Assembly (NCBI GenBank): GCA_938074605.1
Contig: CALJEI010000001.1
Location: 62,001-126,000 of the forward strand
Reading direction: 5' to 3'
DNA: 64,000 nt
Origin: an uncultured Ignisphaera sp.
GTDB taxonomy: Archaea; Thermoproteota; Thermoprotei_A; Sulfolobales; Ignisphaeraceae
How positions within the stretch are numbered: position 1 is the stretch's first letter; each line of letters begins with the position of its first letter. The notes beneath the pieces were generated by a model that saw nothing but the letters and a program-made list of their open reading frames with translations, was not told where the DNA came from and did not search any database. This document shows positions 17,699 through 26,587 of the stretch, piece by piece. The translations under genes were made by a program, and so were the position numbers.

Positions 17699-18469
17699 TT
17701 ATTCTACTATTTTATTTAATATCTTTATGGCTACTACTGTTGTACATGCTACAAATATTGTTACTACAATTATATCGTTGAAAACCTCGCATGAATTATA
17801 TATGAGTAATTTTCTAAGTATATCCACAATATAGGTTAGGGGATTTACAATAGCAAAATATTTTATAGCTCCTGGCATTATATCAATTGGATATAGTGCG
17901 TTGCTTGCAAAGAATAGAGGCATAGTTATAGCCCCAATTATCCCCATAAATCTTTCACGTGTTTTCATAGTTATTGCTAGAATCATAGATAGAGATGTAA
18001 AGCCCATACATCCATATACAAGAAGAGCATAGCCTAAAAGTAGATTTATTGGATTGCTGACAATTTTGGCTCCTACGGCTATAGCAGATATAAGAACTAT
18101 GATATATTGTGTAGAAGCTCTTATACCACCTGCAAGAATTCTTCCAATAACTATAGAGCTTCTAGGTATTGGTGATGTAATTAATTTCTTTAGTATCCCT
18201 AAATCCCTTTCAAATACAAGTGATATTCCATATGCTAATGCAATGAATGTTGATGATTGTAGTATTACGCCAGGAGTAATAAATGTTATATAGTCCCCAA
18301 TACTTAAAAACACTCTAACTCTAGCCATTACAACACCAAATACTGTTATCCAAAGAATTGGCTGGATAGCTCTAGCAATAATTTCAAGTGGATCATGTCT
18401 AAGTCTTCTAAGCTCCATCTCAATCATTGCCAAGATAGAAAGAATGGCATTTTTATATTGTTTATACAT
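17699..18469 (-). CDS. ABC-2-type exporter permease
   Basis: A 256-residue membrane protein with about six transmembrane segments and the ABC-2 layout: a cytoplasmic N-terminus (LRRLRHDPLEIIARAIQP), the FERDLGILKKLITSPI loop and a C-terminal FASNALYPIDIMPGAIKYF region. It follows the ATPase gene by three bases on the same strand, so they form one transporter. Relatives export drugs, lipids or polysaccharide; the substrate here is unknown. Confidence 0.88.
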   Translation of the reverse strand: MYKQYKNAILSILAMIEMELRRLRHDPLEIIARAIQPILWITVFGVVMARVRVFLSIGDYITFITPGVILQSSTFIALAYGISLVFERDLGILKKLITSPIPRSSIVIGRILAGGIRASTQYIIVLISAIAVGAKIVSNPINLLLGYALLVYGCMGFTSLSMILAITMKTRERFMGIIGAITMPLFFASNALYPIDIMPGAIKYFAIVNPLTYIVDILRKLLIYNSCEVFNDIIVVTIFVACTTVVAIKILNKIVE

Positions 18470-18472
18470 CTA

Positions 18473-19480
18473 CTAACTACCCCTTCTAATCATTTTCCTC
18501 ATAGTAATGGCTTCTCTATATCTACCATATTCTTCTTCAGATAGTCTTCTTCCTGTAAGCTTTATGAAGACATCGTCAAGTGTTGCTTCATGAATTTTTA
18601 TCTCATAGATTTTAAGATTATTTTGAAATAGTTTCTCTAAAATTTTTGGTAAAGTGTATGACACGTTTGATGTTGAAAATTCTATTGTATCACCATCAGT
18701 TTTAAGAATGGTGATTCCTTCTATTTCGCTAAATATATTGAGGATGCTAATGTTATCATCTATAGATGAGAGTTTTAGTGTTATTCTATCACCTTCAACA
18801 TTTTGCTTAAGTTCTTCAGGTTTACCTCTAGCTATTATTATGCCGCGATTCATAAGCGCTATATAATTTGCATATCTATCGGCTTCATCCATATAATGAG
18901 TAGCAAAAAATATTGTCATATTGTATTCCTTACAATACTCAGTAATCTTCCCCCACACAAGCCTTCTAGCTGCTGGGTCTAAACCTATTGTTGGTTCATC
19001 AAGAACTAGTAGCCTTGGTCTATGCATTAATGCTATTGCTATTTCTAGTCTTCTAATCATTCCCCCAGAGTATATTCTAACCATTCTATTAGATGCTTCT
19101 CTAAGATCCATAAACTCTAGAAGCTCCTCAATAATCTTTTTTCTACTATTAGATGGTATTCCATAGATCTTGGAGTATATCAACATATTTTCATACCCTG
19201 TCAAGTCACTCCATAGCGACATTTCCTGAGGGACATACCCTATTAATGATCTAACGTTAGAGCCTTGAGTAGATGTATCGTGTCCAAAAACCTTTACATA
19301 ACCATCTGTTTGCCGAAGTTGTGTAGTTATAATTCTAATTAGCGTAGTCTTTCCAGCACCATTAGGTCCTAGAAGTGCATAAATGATGCCCTCATCAACA
19401 TCTAGATCAACCCCATTCAACGCTTTAATTCCTCCAGGATAGATTTTAACTAATCCACGAACTTCAATGGCTAAAACCAT
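18473..19480 (-). CDS. ABC transporter ATP-binding protein, DrrA-type
   Basis: A 335-residue ATPase with Walker A (GPNGAGKTT), signature (YSGGM), Walker B with catalytic glutamate (LLVLDEPTIGLD) and an H-loop (FFATHYMDEAD). It has the DrrA-type C-terminal extension of about 100 residues, with ATLDDVFIKLTGR near the end. It pairs with the permease immediately downstream; as there are single copies of each, both probably act as homodimers. The substrate is unknown. Confidence 0.92.
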   Translation of the reverse strand: MVLAIEVRGLVKIYPGGIKALNGVDLDVDEGIIYALLGPNGAGKTTLIRIITTQLRQTDGYVKVFGHDTSTQGSNVRSLIGYVPQEMSLWSDLTGYENMLIYSKIYGIPSNSRKKIIEELLEFMDLREASNRMVRIYSGGMIRRLEIAIALMHRPRLLVLDEPTIGLDPAARRLVWGKITEYCKEYNMTIFFATHYMDEADRYANYIALMNRGIIIARGKPEELKQNVEGDRITLKLSSIDDNISILNIFSEIEGITILKTDGDTIEFSTSNVSYTLPKILEKLFQNNLKIYEIKIHEATLDDVFIKLTGRRLSEEEYGRYREAITMRKMIRRGS

Positions 19481-19558
19481 TGCATTTCATCTTAAGCCAA
19501 AACACTATTAGCTGTTATTTAGAAAGGGTAACTACTTAAAAATTTTATTAACTTATGT

Positions 19559-21169
19559 CTACAAAGGCGTTAAAGCTCTATAGTAAGCATAAACTCTTGC
19601 TTTTTCATAGCAAGATCTTAGAAGACCTCTCAATCTTTTCTTTCTAAATCTATCATCAACCCATTTAATTGCATTGTCTCTTACATTAATCTGTGGATTT
19701 CTAGCTATAATATTCATAGCCCATGGACTTCTAAGACTATTTAAACAACTTCTGTCATTTGTATCTATGAATTCTGTTAGATATGATAAATCATGTATAG
19801 CCTCACCCATACCTTGTAAATCATCTAACTGAATGATTATACCACTACCATTAGTAGGATTGTACCTTAGATCTAGAATCGTCTCTGGAAGTCCTCCAAC
19901 AGCAGTAACAATTACGGGGGTTCCTAGTGCTTGAGCTTCTATGGATACCATTCCAAATGGTTCATATCTTGAAGGAACTACAAATACATTTGATGCGTAT
20001 ATCATAATCTTTAGCATCTCTTGACTTAATTTATCTAGTATAACTAATACTCTACCCCACTTATTACTGGCAATTCTAGAAAGAAATTTTTCGTATTCTA
20101 CATCCCCTATAGGGATGCCTGCTACTATAGCACATACCTCTCTCCCCACATAATCTAATGCATTAATAAGTATATCAAAACCTTTACTCCATGTAACTCT
20201 TCCACTAGTAGATACAAGAAACCTACAATTGTATAATTCACCAGCCCTTCTTATCTGCATCTTCCTATTCAATACATCTATTAGCATCTTTCTAACTTCA
20301 CTACGACTCTTAGTACCAAATATCCTCTCTGCATCCTTTTCAACATCCTCAACCCTCCAATCAGTTACATTATGTATAACAAATGTTTTCTCCTCCATCC
20401 ATCTCCCAAATCTATTGAGGATCTCCCCCATATAGCTCCAACTATTTGATGCTAATACATCAGACTCTATTGCAGCAAAATGATCAATATTGCCATATAT
20501 ACTATCCCAAAGTACTCTCGTACCTATAGCTTCATGTCTATTGAATCTCCATATTCTATGTAGTACATCTGGTACTCCACACCAGTCGCTAGAGGCATAA
20601 TGCCATGGAAATGACTTCCACGACAGTAAATGAATAGAGTATATAAATGGAATTGAATATCCCTTCATTTCAAATAATAGCTTTAAAGCTACACCAGCTA
20701 GTGCTGTTGTCCAATCATTTGAGTGAATCAATTGTGGAATATCACCAAATCTGTCTATCCAATGTATAAGTGCTCTAGTATACAAACAAACTTTTTCCTC
20801 AACATATGCATAAACATGCCAATTATCGAGAAACTTACTAGTATCTGCATTCAATCCCATAAACAAAATAATTCTAACACCATCAATATTCACCTCACTA
20901 GCTCCTACACAATACCAATACTTATTACCATCAATACCAACCCTATATCCACATGCATTAAATCCTTCAATAGGTTTCACAACCCCTACTTCTCTAGAAA
21001 GATGTCTACCATGAGATGGCATGAAAACTGTAACACGATATCCATCCTCTACAAGAGTTTTTGCATACATTGCAACAGCTCTTCCAAGACCACCTAAAGA
21101 GGCTATACCATCGTATTCAAATGTTAGTATCCATACATCGTTAATCTTAATAGGTGCTACAATCAACAA
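19559..21169 (-). CDS. Glycogen/starch synthase-like glycosyltransferase (GT5)
   Basis: A 536-residue GT-B enzyme. The N-terminal domain has the sugar-nucleotide loop variant GIASLGGLGRAVAMYAKTL. The C-terminal domain has the retaining-transferase E-x7-E motif in RYEPFGMVSIEAQALGTPV, followed by GGLPET. It is expected to extend alpha-1,4-glucan from ADP- or UDP-glucose. The start is one of two adjacent TTG codons (21169 or 21166) preceded by GGTG. Two GH57 glucan-active enzymes and a sugar nucleotidyltransferase elsewhere in the window fit an alpha-glucan storage pathway. Nucleotide preference cannot be read. Confidence 0.85.
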   Translation of the reverse strand: MLIVAPIKINDVWILTFEYDGIASLGGLGRAVAMYAKTLVEDGYRVTVFMPSHGRHLSREVGVVKPIEGFNACGYRVGIDGNKYWYCVGASEVNIDGVRIILFMGLNADTSKFLDNWHVYAYVEEKVCLYTRALIHWIDRFGDIPQLIHSNDWTTALAGVALKLLFEMKGYSIPFIYSIHLLSWKSFPWHYASSDWCGVPDVLHRIWRFNRHEAIGTRVLWDSIYGNIDHFAAIESDVLASNSWSYMGEILNRFGRWMEEKTFVIHNVTDWRVEDVEKDAERIFGTKSRSEVRKMLIDVLNRKMQIRRAGELYNCRFLVSTSGRVTWSKGFDILINALDYVGREVCAIVAGIPIGDVEYEKFLSRIASNKWGRVLVILDKLSQEMLKIMIYASNVFVVPSRYEPFGMVSIEAQALGTPVIVTAVGGLPETILDLRYNPTNGSGIIIQLDDLQGMGEAIHDLSYLTEFIDTNDRSCLNSLRSPWAMNIIARNPQINVRDNAIKWVDDRFRKKRLRGLLRSCYEKARVYAYYRALTPL

Positions 21170-21298
21170 ATAGCACCTAGATTTTCAATTACAAAGTCAG
21201 ATATAAACCTATAAGATATTGCTAAAATTGTTAAAAATACTTTTGATGGAGAGTCTATATTTATAAATATTTTAAAAGTAAAATCAAGCTTGATAGCT

Positions 21299-22513
21299 AT
21301 GTATATAAAGGGCTCTGCTGAGCTTCCCCTCCATGAAGGTCATGTACCACCGGAGCTTCTATACCATATGAAAAGGCTTGGGAAAGCAATAGCGCTATAT
21401 ATAATTGATGTTTTTGGGCCTAATGAGCTCGTTGAAAGATTGTCTAATCCTCTATGGTTTCAAGCATTTAGTAATGTAATTGGTATGGATTGGGATAGCA
21501 GTGGTTCTACAACTGTTGTTCTCTATGTTCTTAAAGATTTTGCTAATGTATATACTTTTAACGATTTAGGTATAACGATACTTGGGGGTAAGGGTTTAGA
21601 CTCCAGATATATAGCGGATGAGCTAGCTATATTAGATAGAAGTGGTAATGGTAGTATTGATATAAACACTGTTAGATACGTTAGCATACTGTCTGCAAAA
21701 GTAGACAGCATTGCGTTGCAGGATGGATACCCCCTATATATTCACAGCCTTATACTATCACAAAATGGTTTATGGACTGTTGTACAACAGGGGATGAATA
21801 TAGCTATGAGAATGGCTCGTCGTTACCATATACATAATATGATTACAGTAGAAAAGGATCCCCATAGCGGTATTGCATGTAACTCAATTGGTAAAGCAAT
21901 AAATCTTATTGACCACTCCTCTAAAGGTATTAGAAAAAGCATTGTAGATCTAATTAATTCAACACCACCAAGTATATTAATAAGAAACATAGCTGACATA
22001 AATCGTATACTAAAAAATAATCTATCCCTCGAACGATGGATTGTTAGGAGCGGTATTCCATATGGCTTAGATATTGCTGTTGCCAAAAATATTAATCCTA
22101 TGGAAAACCCACTTCTCTATAGACCTATCACTAACATAAATAGAATAGAGCAGTCTCTTCGAATATTAGCAAGCATTAAACCACAGAATTTTGAAGAACT
22201 TTTAGTATTAAAGGGTGTAGGAGCTGAAACATTAAGAGCTTTAACACTTATTGCTAATATAATATATGGGGAAAAACCTTCTTCTAGAGACCCTGTTACA
22301 CATCCACTTGACCCATTTATATACTCCTATGCACATGGAGGTAAAGATGGCATACCTTATCCTATAAAACTTGATGTTATGAAGGAAACCATAAAATTTC
22401 TTGAAGAAGCATTAGAAGAAGCAAAAATTGATGTAAAGACTAAGAGAAGAGCTCTTGAAAGACTACACAAACTCTTTAGCGAGAAGCTAGCTAATCTTGA
22501 ATCTCTTCACTAA
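21299..22513 (+). CDS. DUF763 family protein
   Basis: This 404-residue protein matches the archaeal/bacterial DUF763 family by its N-terminus (GSAELPLHEGHVPPELL), the FQAFSNVIGMDWDSSG segment and the GGKGLDSRY motif. Near residues 300-330 it has a helix-hairpin-helix-like stretch (LLVLKGVGAETLRALTLIA), which suggests DNA or RNA binding. The family has no firmly established function. ATG 21299 is preferred over TTG 21290. A TTTATAAATA box near 21260 suggests a leaderless or near-leaderless message. Confidence 0.8.
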   Translation: MYIKGSAELPLHEGHVPPELLYHMKRLGKAIALYIIDVFGPNELVERLSNPLWFQAFSNVIGMDWDSSGSTTVVLYVLKDFANVYTFNDLGITILGGKGLDSRYIADELAILDRSGNGSIDINTVRYVSILSAKVDSIALQDGYPLYIHSLILSQNGLWTVVQQGMNIAMRMARRYHIHNMITVEKDPHSGIACNSIGKAINLIDHSSKGIRKSIVDLINSTPPSILIRNIADINRILKNNLSLERWIVRSGIPYGLDIAVAKNINPMENPLLYRPITNINRIEQSLRILASIKPQNFEELLVLKGVGAETLRALTLIANIIYGEKPSSRDPVTHPLDPFIYSYAHGGKDGIPYPIKLDVMKETIKFLEEALEEAKIDVKTKRRALERLHKLFSEKLANLESLH

Positions 22514-22608
22514 ATAGTGTCCTAATAGCTAATGTATGCTTTATTGATACTACAGTCTTATAGCACCTATATGTATAAACTATATAACTAACTCTATGAG
22601 GTAATGCT

Positions 22609-23286
22609 ATGCTTAATAGTCTAATTAATAAAGATAGAGTTGCCTTGATTTCACCATTTAAAAATTTTAATATTGTATTAGGTCTAAATATTGCTAATCT
22701 ACTATCACTATCAACACATAGAGAAGTTGCTATAGTAACACCATACAATATTTCTTCAAATCTAGTCAAGGAAATAATTAAAAATGATGAAAATGTTATT
22801 TTCTCTAACAATTTTAGGTGTTTAGACAAATTCTATGCATATATTATGATTTTCGATAGCATTGAGGCTCATACTTTACTACATTGCTTTTCAGATGTTG
22901 AAAAAGTTTTTGTATTGGTAGAAAAAATTCTACAAATCCATAAGCTAAAGAATAACACATGGCATATCCTCAGAGTTAAAAGAGTTGACTTAAATATGTA
23001 TAGTCTTCTAGATACACATAGAGGCACACCCATCATAGTGATCGTTAAAGGCTATTCTGTATACCAGTCAAAGATTCCAGATGATGTAATGCTTATATAT
23101 AGAGAAACTGTGAATCATTTAAAGGAATTTGGCTCTATAAAAGCTTCAACTCTACTTAAATATATGGTTAAAAGTTTGGGTTATGATAGAAATTTCATAT
23201 TAAATGCCATCAGAAAGTCTATTGCCATAGGCATTATCAAGTATCAATCCGGCTATTTAATACCAGCTACATCAATTAACAGTTAA
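22609..23286 (+). CDS. Hypothetical protein with possible C-terminal winged helix
   Basis: I do not recognise this 225-residue protein. The first 140 residues look like an alpha/beta domain with repeated hydrophobic strands (DRVALISPF, REVAIVTPYN, TPIIVIVKGY) but no P-loop or metal motif. The last 70 (NHLKEFGSIKASTLLKYMVK to GIIKYQSGYLIPAT) resemble a winged helix. The start is ATG 22609, with GAGGTAATGCT before it. It lies 57 bases ahead of the glmS-like gene, which has its own TATA box. A chromatin or regulatory role is only a guess. Confidence 0.6.
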   Translation: MLNSLINKDRVALISPFKNFNIVLGLNIANLLSLSTHREVAIVTPYNISSNLVKEIIKNDENVIFSNNFRCLDKFYAYIMIFDSIEAHTLLHCFSDVEKVFVLVEKILQIHKLKNNTWHILRVKRVDLNMYSLLDTHRGTPIIVIVKGYSVYQSKIPDDVMLIYRETVNHLKEFGSIKASTLLKYMVKSLGYDRNFILNAIRKSIAIGIIKYQSGYLIPATSINS

Positions 23287-23299
23287 AACTTCTAGAGAA

Positions 23300-23309
23300 T
23301 TTATATATA
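23300..23309 (+). promoter_or_regulatory. TATA-box promoter of the glmS-like gene
   Basis: TTTATATATA lies about 39 bases before ATG 23344, and AAGGTG at 23333-23338 is a Shine-Dalgarno site. Transcription is predicted to start near 23330. The gene therefore has its own promoter despite the close upstream gene. Confidence 0.55.
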
Positions 23310-23343
23310 TTGCACTATAGCTAAGTGTATCTAAGGTGTAAAC

Positions 23344-25173
23344 ATGGGTGGAATTTTCGGTGCTATTTCTCGCAATGGACGTAATGTTATTGATATAGTG
23401 ATTCGTGGTGTTAAAGCTCTTGAGTATAGAGGTTTTGATGGTAGTGGACTAGCCATACCTGCTAATAGTGGAACTGTTAAAATATTTAAAGATGCTATAA
23501 AAATTGATGCTCTAACAGAAAAATATAGACTAGATGAACTAACCAGCTGGATTGCCCTAGGCCACACCAGATATGCTACACATGGAAAACCTCATATAGA
23601 GAATACCCAGCCTCATAGCGACTGTAATAACTATATTGCAGTTGTTGGAGATGGTGCTATTGCAAATTATGAGAAATTAAAGGATGAAGTAATATTTAAA
23701 GAACATAGGATTATCTCACGCTGCGATTTTGAAGTTGTTGCTCATTTACTTGAGGATGAGCTTAAAGATATATTCAATTTTCTAGATGCATTAATAAATG
23801 TAATAAAAAGAATTTCAGGATTTTATAGCCTTGCTATACTGGATTCTAGATGTAATTGCATTGCTGCATATACTTCATCAATGCCTTTCTTTTTAGGGGT
23901 TTCAGATAACTTATTTGTAGTTTCATCAGGTAAGGGCGCCCTATATGGTGTTACAGATAGATATGCTATGCTAGAGAAAAATGAAGTAGCAATAATTGCT
24001 AAGGATGGTATTAAAGTTTATAGTGTCTTGGATTCTAGGGAGGTGCAAAAAGATTTTAGGGAACTTGATGTAGATCCTAATTATGTTGATAAAGATGGTT
24101 ATCCTCATCATATGCTTAGAGAAATATACGAGATCCCCTACTCCCTTCTTAGAACACTATCATCTATACAAGAGAAATATTTAGCATTTGCAGCAAGACT
24201 TATTTCTGATGCTAAAAACCTCTTTATTATAGGTAATGGGACTAGCCTCCATGCAGGTTTAATAGCCTCCTACTACCTCTCTGAACTCGCTGGAGTAAAT
24301 TCAATTGTTGTAAGTGCTGCCGAATTTCCGCTATACTATGTAGATAATATCTCTCCAGGTACTGTTGTTATAGCTATTTCGCAGTCAGGTGAAACAAAAG
24401 ATGTTATACAATCTATTTTTGAAGCTAAAATTAGAGGTGCAACAATCATGGGTATAACAAATCGTATAGGGTCTAGACTTGCCAATCTATCTAATCTCTA
24501 CTTACCTGTAGCAGCAGGTCCTGAGATTGCTATCCCTGCTACAAAGACCTTTACATCAACACTAGCACTCCTCTATCTATTATCACTACGAGTTTCAAAT
24601 CATATTGGAAGAATACTTGAATCTGAGTATAGGGAGCGTATAGAGGGATTAAGATCTTTTAGCGAAATGCTGCTAAACAATATGCAGAAAATTGATGTAG
24701 AAGCATTAAAAGCTGCTGAATTTATAGTGGATTGTAAAAGTGGCTATATTACATCAAGAGGCATAACATATCCAATTGCTCTAGAGGGTGCTTTAAAGTT
24801 TAAGGAAACAGCTTACATTCATGCTGAAGGTGTAGAGACTGGTGAGTTTAGACATGGTCCACAATCCTTATTAGAAAAGGGGATATTCACAATATTCCTT
24901 ATGCCAGTTGAAAAACCAGCCATACCGTCTACCTATGAACTTATTCAGCTTGCTATTAACAGAGGTGCAAAAACTGTTGTCATAGGATTTGCTACAGAAC
25001 AATATTTAGATAGCCTACAGCAGACTACTGTAATCCGCGTCCCCTATTCTGAAAGACTTCTATCCCCTATAGCTATAACTATACCGCTTCAGTTTATGGC
25101 ATATAGACTAGGTGTGTTATTAGAGAGACCTATAGATACCCCAAGATACTTAACAAAGACCGTAGCCCATTAA
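23344..25173 (+). CDS. glmS: GlmS-type glucosamine-6-phosphate synthase homologue with degenerate glutaminase domain
   Basis: A full-length 609-residue GlmS architecture: an N-terminal class-II glutamine amidotransferase domain (1-about 230) and two SIS domains. The isomerase half is well conserved: SQSGETKDV, SYNQ-equivalent loops, the ALEGALKFKE segment, EFRHGPQSL (ring-opening/isomerase glutamate region) and the C-terminal DTPRYLTKTV with the active-site lysine. In the amidotransferase half the protein begins MGGIFG where the family has MCGI, so the catalytic Cys1 nucleophile is absent. The oxyanion-hole asparagine in the usual NG pair is aspartate (VVGDGAIAN, 100-108). HTRYATHG (74-81) and the aspartate of RCDFEVVAH remain. 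It may use free ammonia, depend on another ammonia source, or act as a sugar-phosphate isomerase or deaminase. Confidence 0.88.
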   Translation: MGGIFGAISRNGRNVIDIVIRGVKALEYRGFDGSGLAIPANSGTVKIFKDAIKIDALTEKYRLDELTSWIALGHTRYATHGKPHIENTQPHSDCNNYIAVVGDGAIANYEKLKDEVIFKEHRIISRCDFEVVAHLLEDELKDIFNFLDALINVIKRISGFYSLAILDSRCNCIAAYTSSMPFFLGVSDNLFVVSSGKGALYGVTDRYAMLEKNEVAIIAKDGIKVYSVLDSREVQKDFRELDVDPNYVDKDGYPHHMLREIYEIPYSLLRTLSSIQEKYLAFAARLISDAKNLFIIGNGTSLHAGLIASYYLSELAGVNSIVVSAAEFPLYYVDNISPGTVVIAISQSGETKDVIQSIFEAKIRGATIMGITNRIGSRLANLSNLYLPVAAGPEIAIPATKTFTSTLALLYLLSLRVSNHIGRILESEYRERIEGLRSFSEMLLNNMQKIDVEALKAAEFIVDCKSGYITSRGITYPIALEGALKFKETAYIHAEGVETGEFRHGPQSLLEKGIFTIFLMPVEKPAIPSTYELIQLAINRGAKTVVIGFATEQYLDSLQQTTVIRVPYSERLLSPIAITIPLQFMAYRLGVLLERPIDTPRYLTKTVAH

Positions 25174-25232
25174 AAGTATATGGGTTTTCCCTCTTAAATT
25201 TCTCCCACCAAAATTCTCTCTAGGGCTATATA

Positions 25233-25718
25233 ATGATACTATCCCCTGAAACACTTTTAGAGTTATTTAATCTTGGGATTGACGATATAGATTGTGCTGG
25301 TCTAAAACTCCATTTAGATGCAATCTTTACCTTTAGGGGTAGGGGTAAGCTATATAGAGACTTAAAGTATCTACCTGAGGTAGAGGAAGTTAAACCCAAT
25401 GATAAAAATATCTATATGCTTAGCCCTGGGGCCTATAAAATAAGATATAAAGAGCTGGTAAATGTACCAAATAATGCAATAGCACTAGCAATACCAAGGT
25501 CAACTCTATTGAGAATGGGTGCAACAATATATACCGCAGTATGGGACCCTGGATATAGTGGTAGGGGTGAAGGTCTAATGGTTGTTTTTAATCAAAATGG
25601 TATTGAAATTGAGGCATCTGCCCAAATAGCACAACTCATATTTATATACATGGATAAAAAGACTAGCTTTACCTATAGGGGAAGTTACCAGTATGAAAAC
25701 ATATATACCACAAGGTAA
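25233..25718 (+). CDS. dUTPase/dCTP-deaminase family protein
   Basis: A 161-residue trimeric-type nucleotide hydrolase. It has the conserved substrate-binding segments IPRSTLLRMG (motif with RS), YTAVWDPGYSGRGEGLMVVF (barrel core with the uracil-binding hairpin) and AQIAQLIF. This matches archaeal Dut/Dcd proteins that keep dUTP out of DNA. A deaminase would have a catalytic glutamate in the A-Q-x-x-E region that I do not see, so dUTPase is favoured. It is 59 bases after glmS and may be co-transcribed. Confidence 0.78.
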   Translation: MILSPETLLELFNLGIDDIDCAGLKLHLDAIFTFRGRGKLYRDLKYLPEVEEVKPNDKNIYMLSPGAYKIRYKELVNVPNNAIALAIPRSTLLRMGATIYTAVWDPGYSGRGEGLMVVFNQNGIEIEASAQIAQLIFIYMDKKTSFTYRGSYQYENIYTTR

Positions 25719-26002
25719 GGTGCTGTTAGCTAAAGACGTTTAGTTTAATTAAAGTATGTAGTAATTCGCAATGCTGATGTAGGTATTCGTATGCCATTTA
25801 AAATTCAATATTTTATTGCTAAGCTCTAACTATATTCTCTATTCTATATTGATATTAGAGTGAAATTAGACTATATGTCTTAGAGATACAACAAAACATC
25901 ATTGTGAAGTAGTGGTAGAGAATACATTGTTTGCTAATTTCATAGCTTTTTAAGCAACTATATCATACCCTATACTTCTGATACCACTGCATCTCTAGCG
26001 CT

Positions 26003-26587
26003 ATGGTACTGAAAATGTCATTAGAGAGAATGCTGAAAATGTTTAAAAGATTTTACACTTGTGGAAATTTCTGCTACATTTTTATTCCAAGTGGAATTAG
26101 TTCACATAGCAACTATAGTGTTTATGGCTTAGCCTCACTATATAAGCATATCAATAGCAACTTTATTATCTTTGAACACAATGAAGTAAATATATTGTAT
26201 AAAATACTGTATAACTATTTCAATGAATTAAGAGGGTGTGTTGATAGAGCATTTTGTAATGTAAAGTTGAAATTTCTAAGCGGAATTTCTACTATGCTTG
26301 TTCTTATATACAGGGAAAATAAATTTGTAATAGTAACAACTGAAGGAATTTTTGAATACAATACCCTAGAAGAATTGATATGTGAAGCTGTCAAATATGC
26401 TATTAGAGGTGCTAGTTTAGAGAGTATGGCAAGTTGTATAAAGGAGGTAAGGCTATATATTCCTATAAACAGTAATATTGTAAGAATCAAATATAGTTGT
26501 AGCTTTACGAACTCTATTTTAGGCATTATACTATTGAATTCATTAATTCTAACACTATATGTAAGAAAAATTGCGGTAAATCTCTAA
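26003..26587 (+). CDS. Hypothetical protein with C-terminal membrane anchor
   Basis: I do not recognise this 194-residue protein. It has no signal peptide. A single hydrophobic segment at the end (SILGIILLNSLILTLYV) suggests a tail-anchored membrane protein with the bulk in the cytoplasm. There are seven cysteines, two in FYTCGNFCYIF. The start could be ATG 26003, 26018 or 26030. It converges with the TldD-like gene, with stop codons one base apart, so transcripts overlap. No catalytic motif is visible. Confidence 0.55.
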   Translation: MVLKMSLERMLKMFKRFYTCGNFCYIFIPSGISSHSNYSVYGLASLYKHINSNFIIFEHNEVNILYKILYNYFNELRGCVDRAFCNVKLKFLSGISTMLVLIYRENKFVIVTTEGIFEYNTLEELICEAVKYAIRGASLESMASCIKEVRLYIPINSNIVRIKYSCSFTNSILGIILLNSLILTLYVRKIAVNL

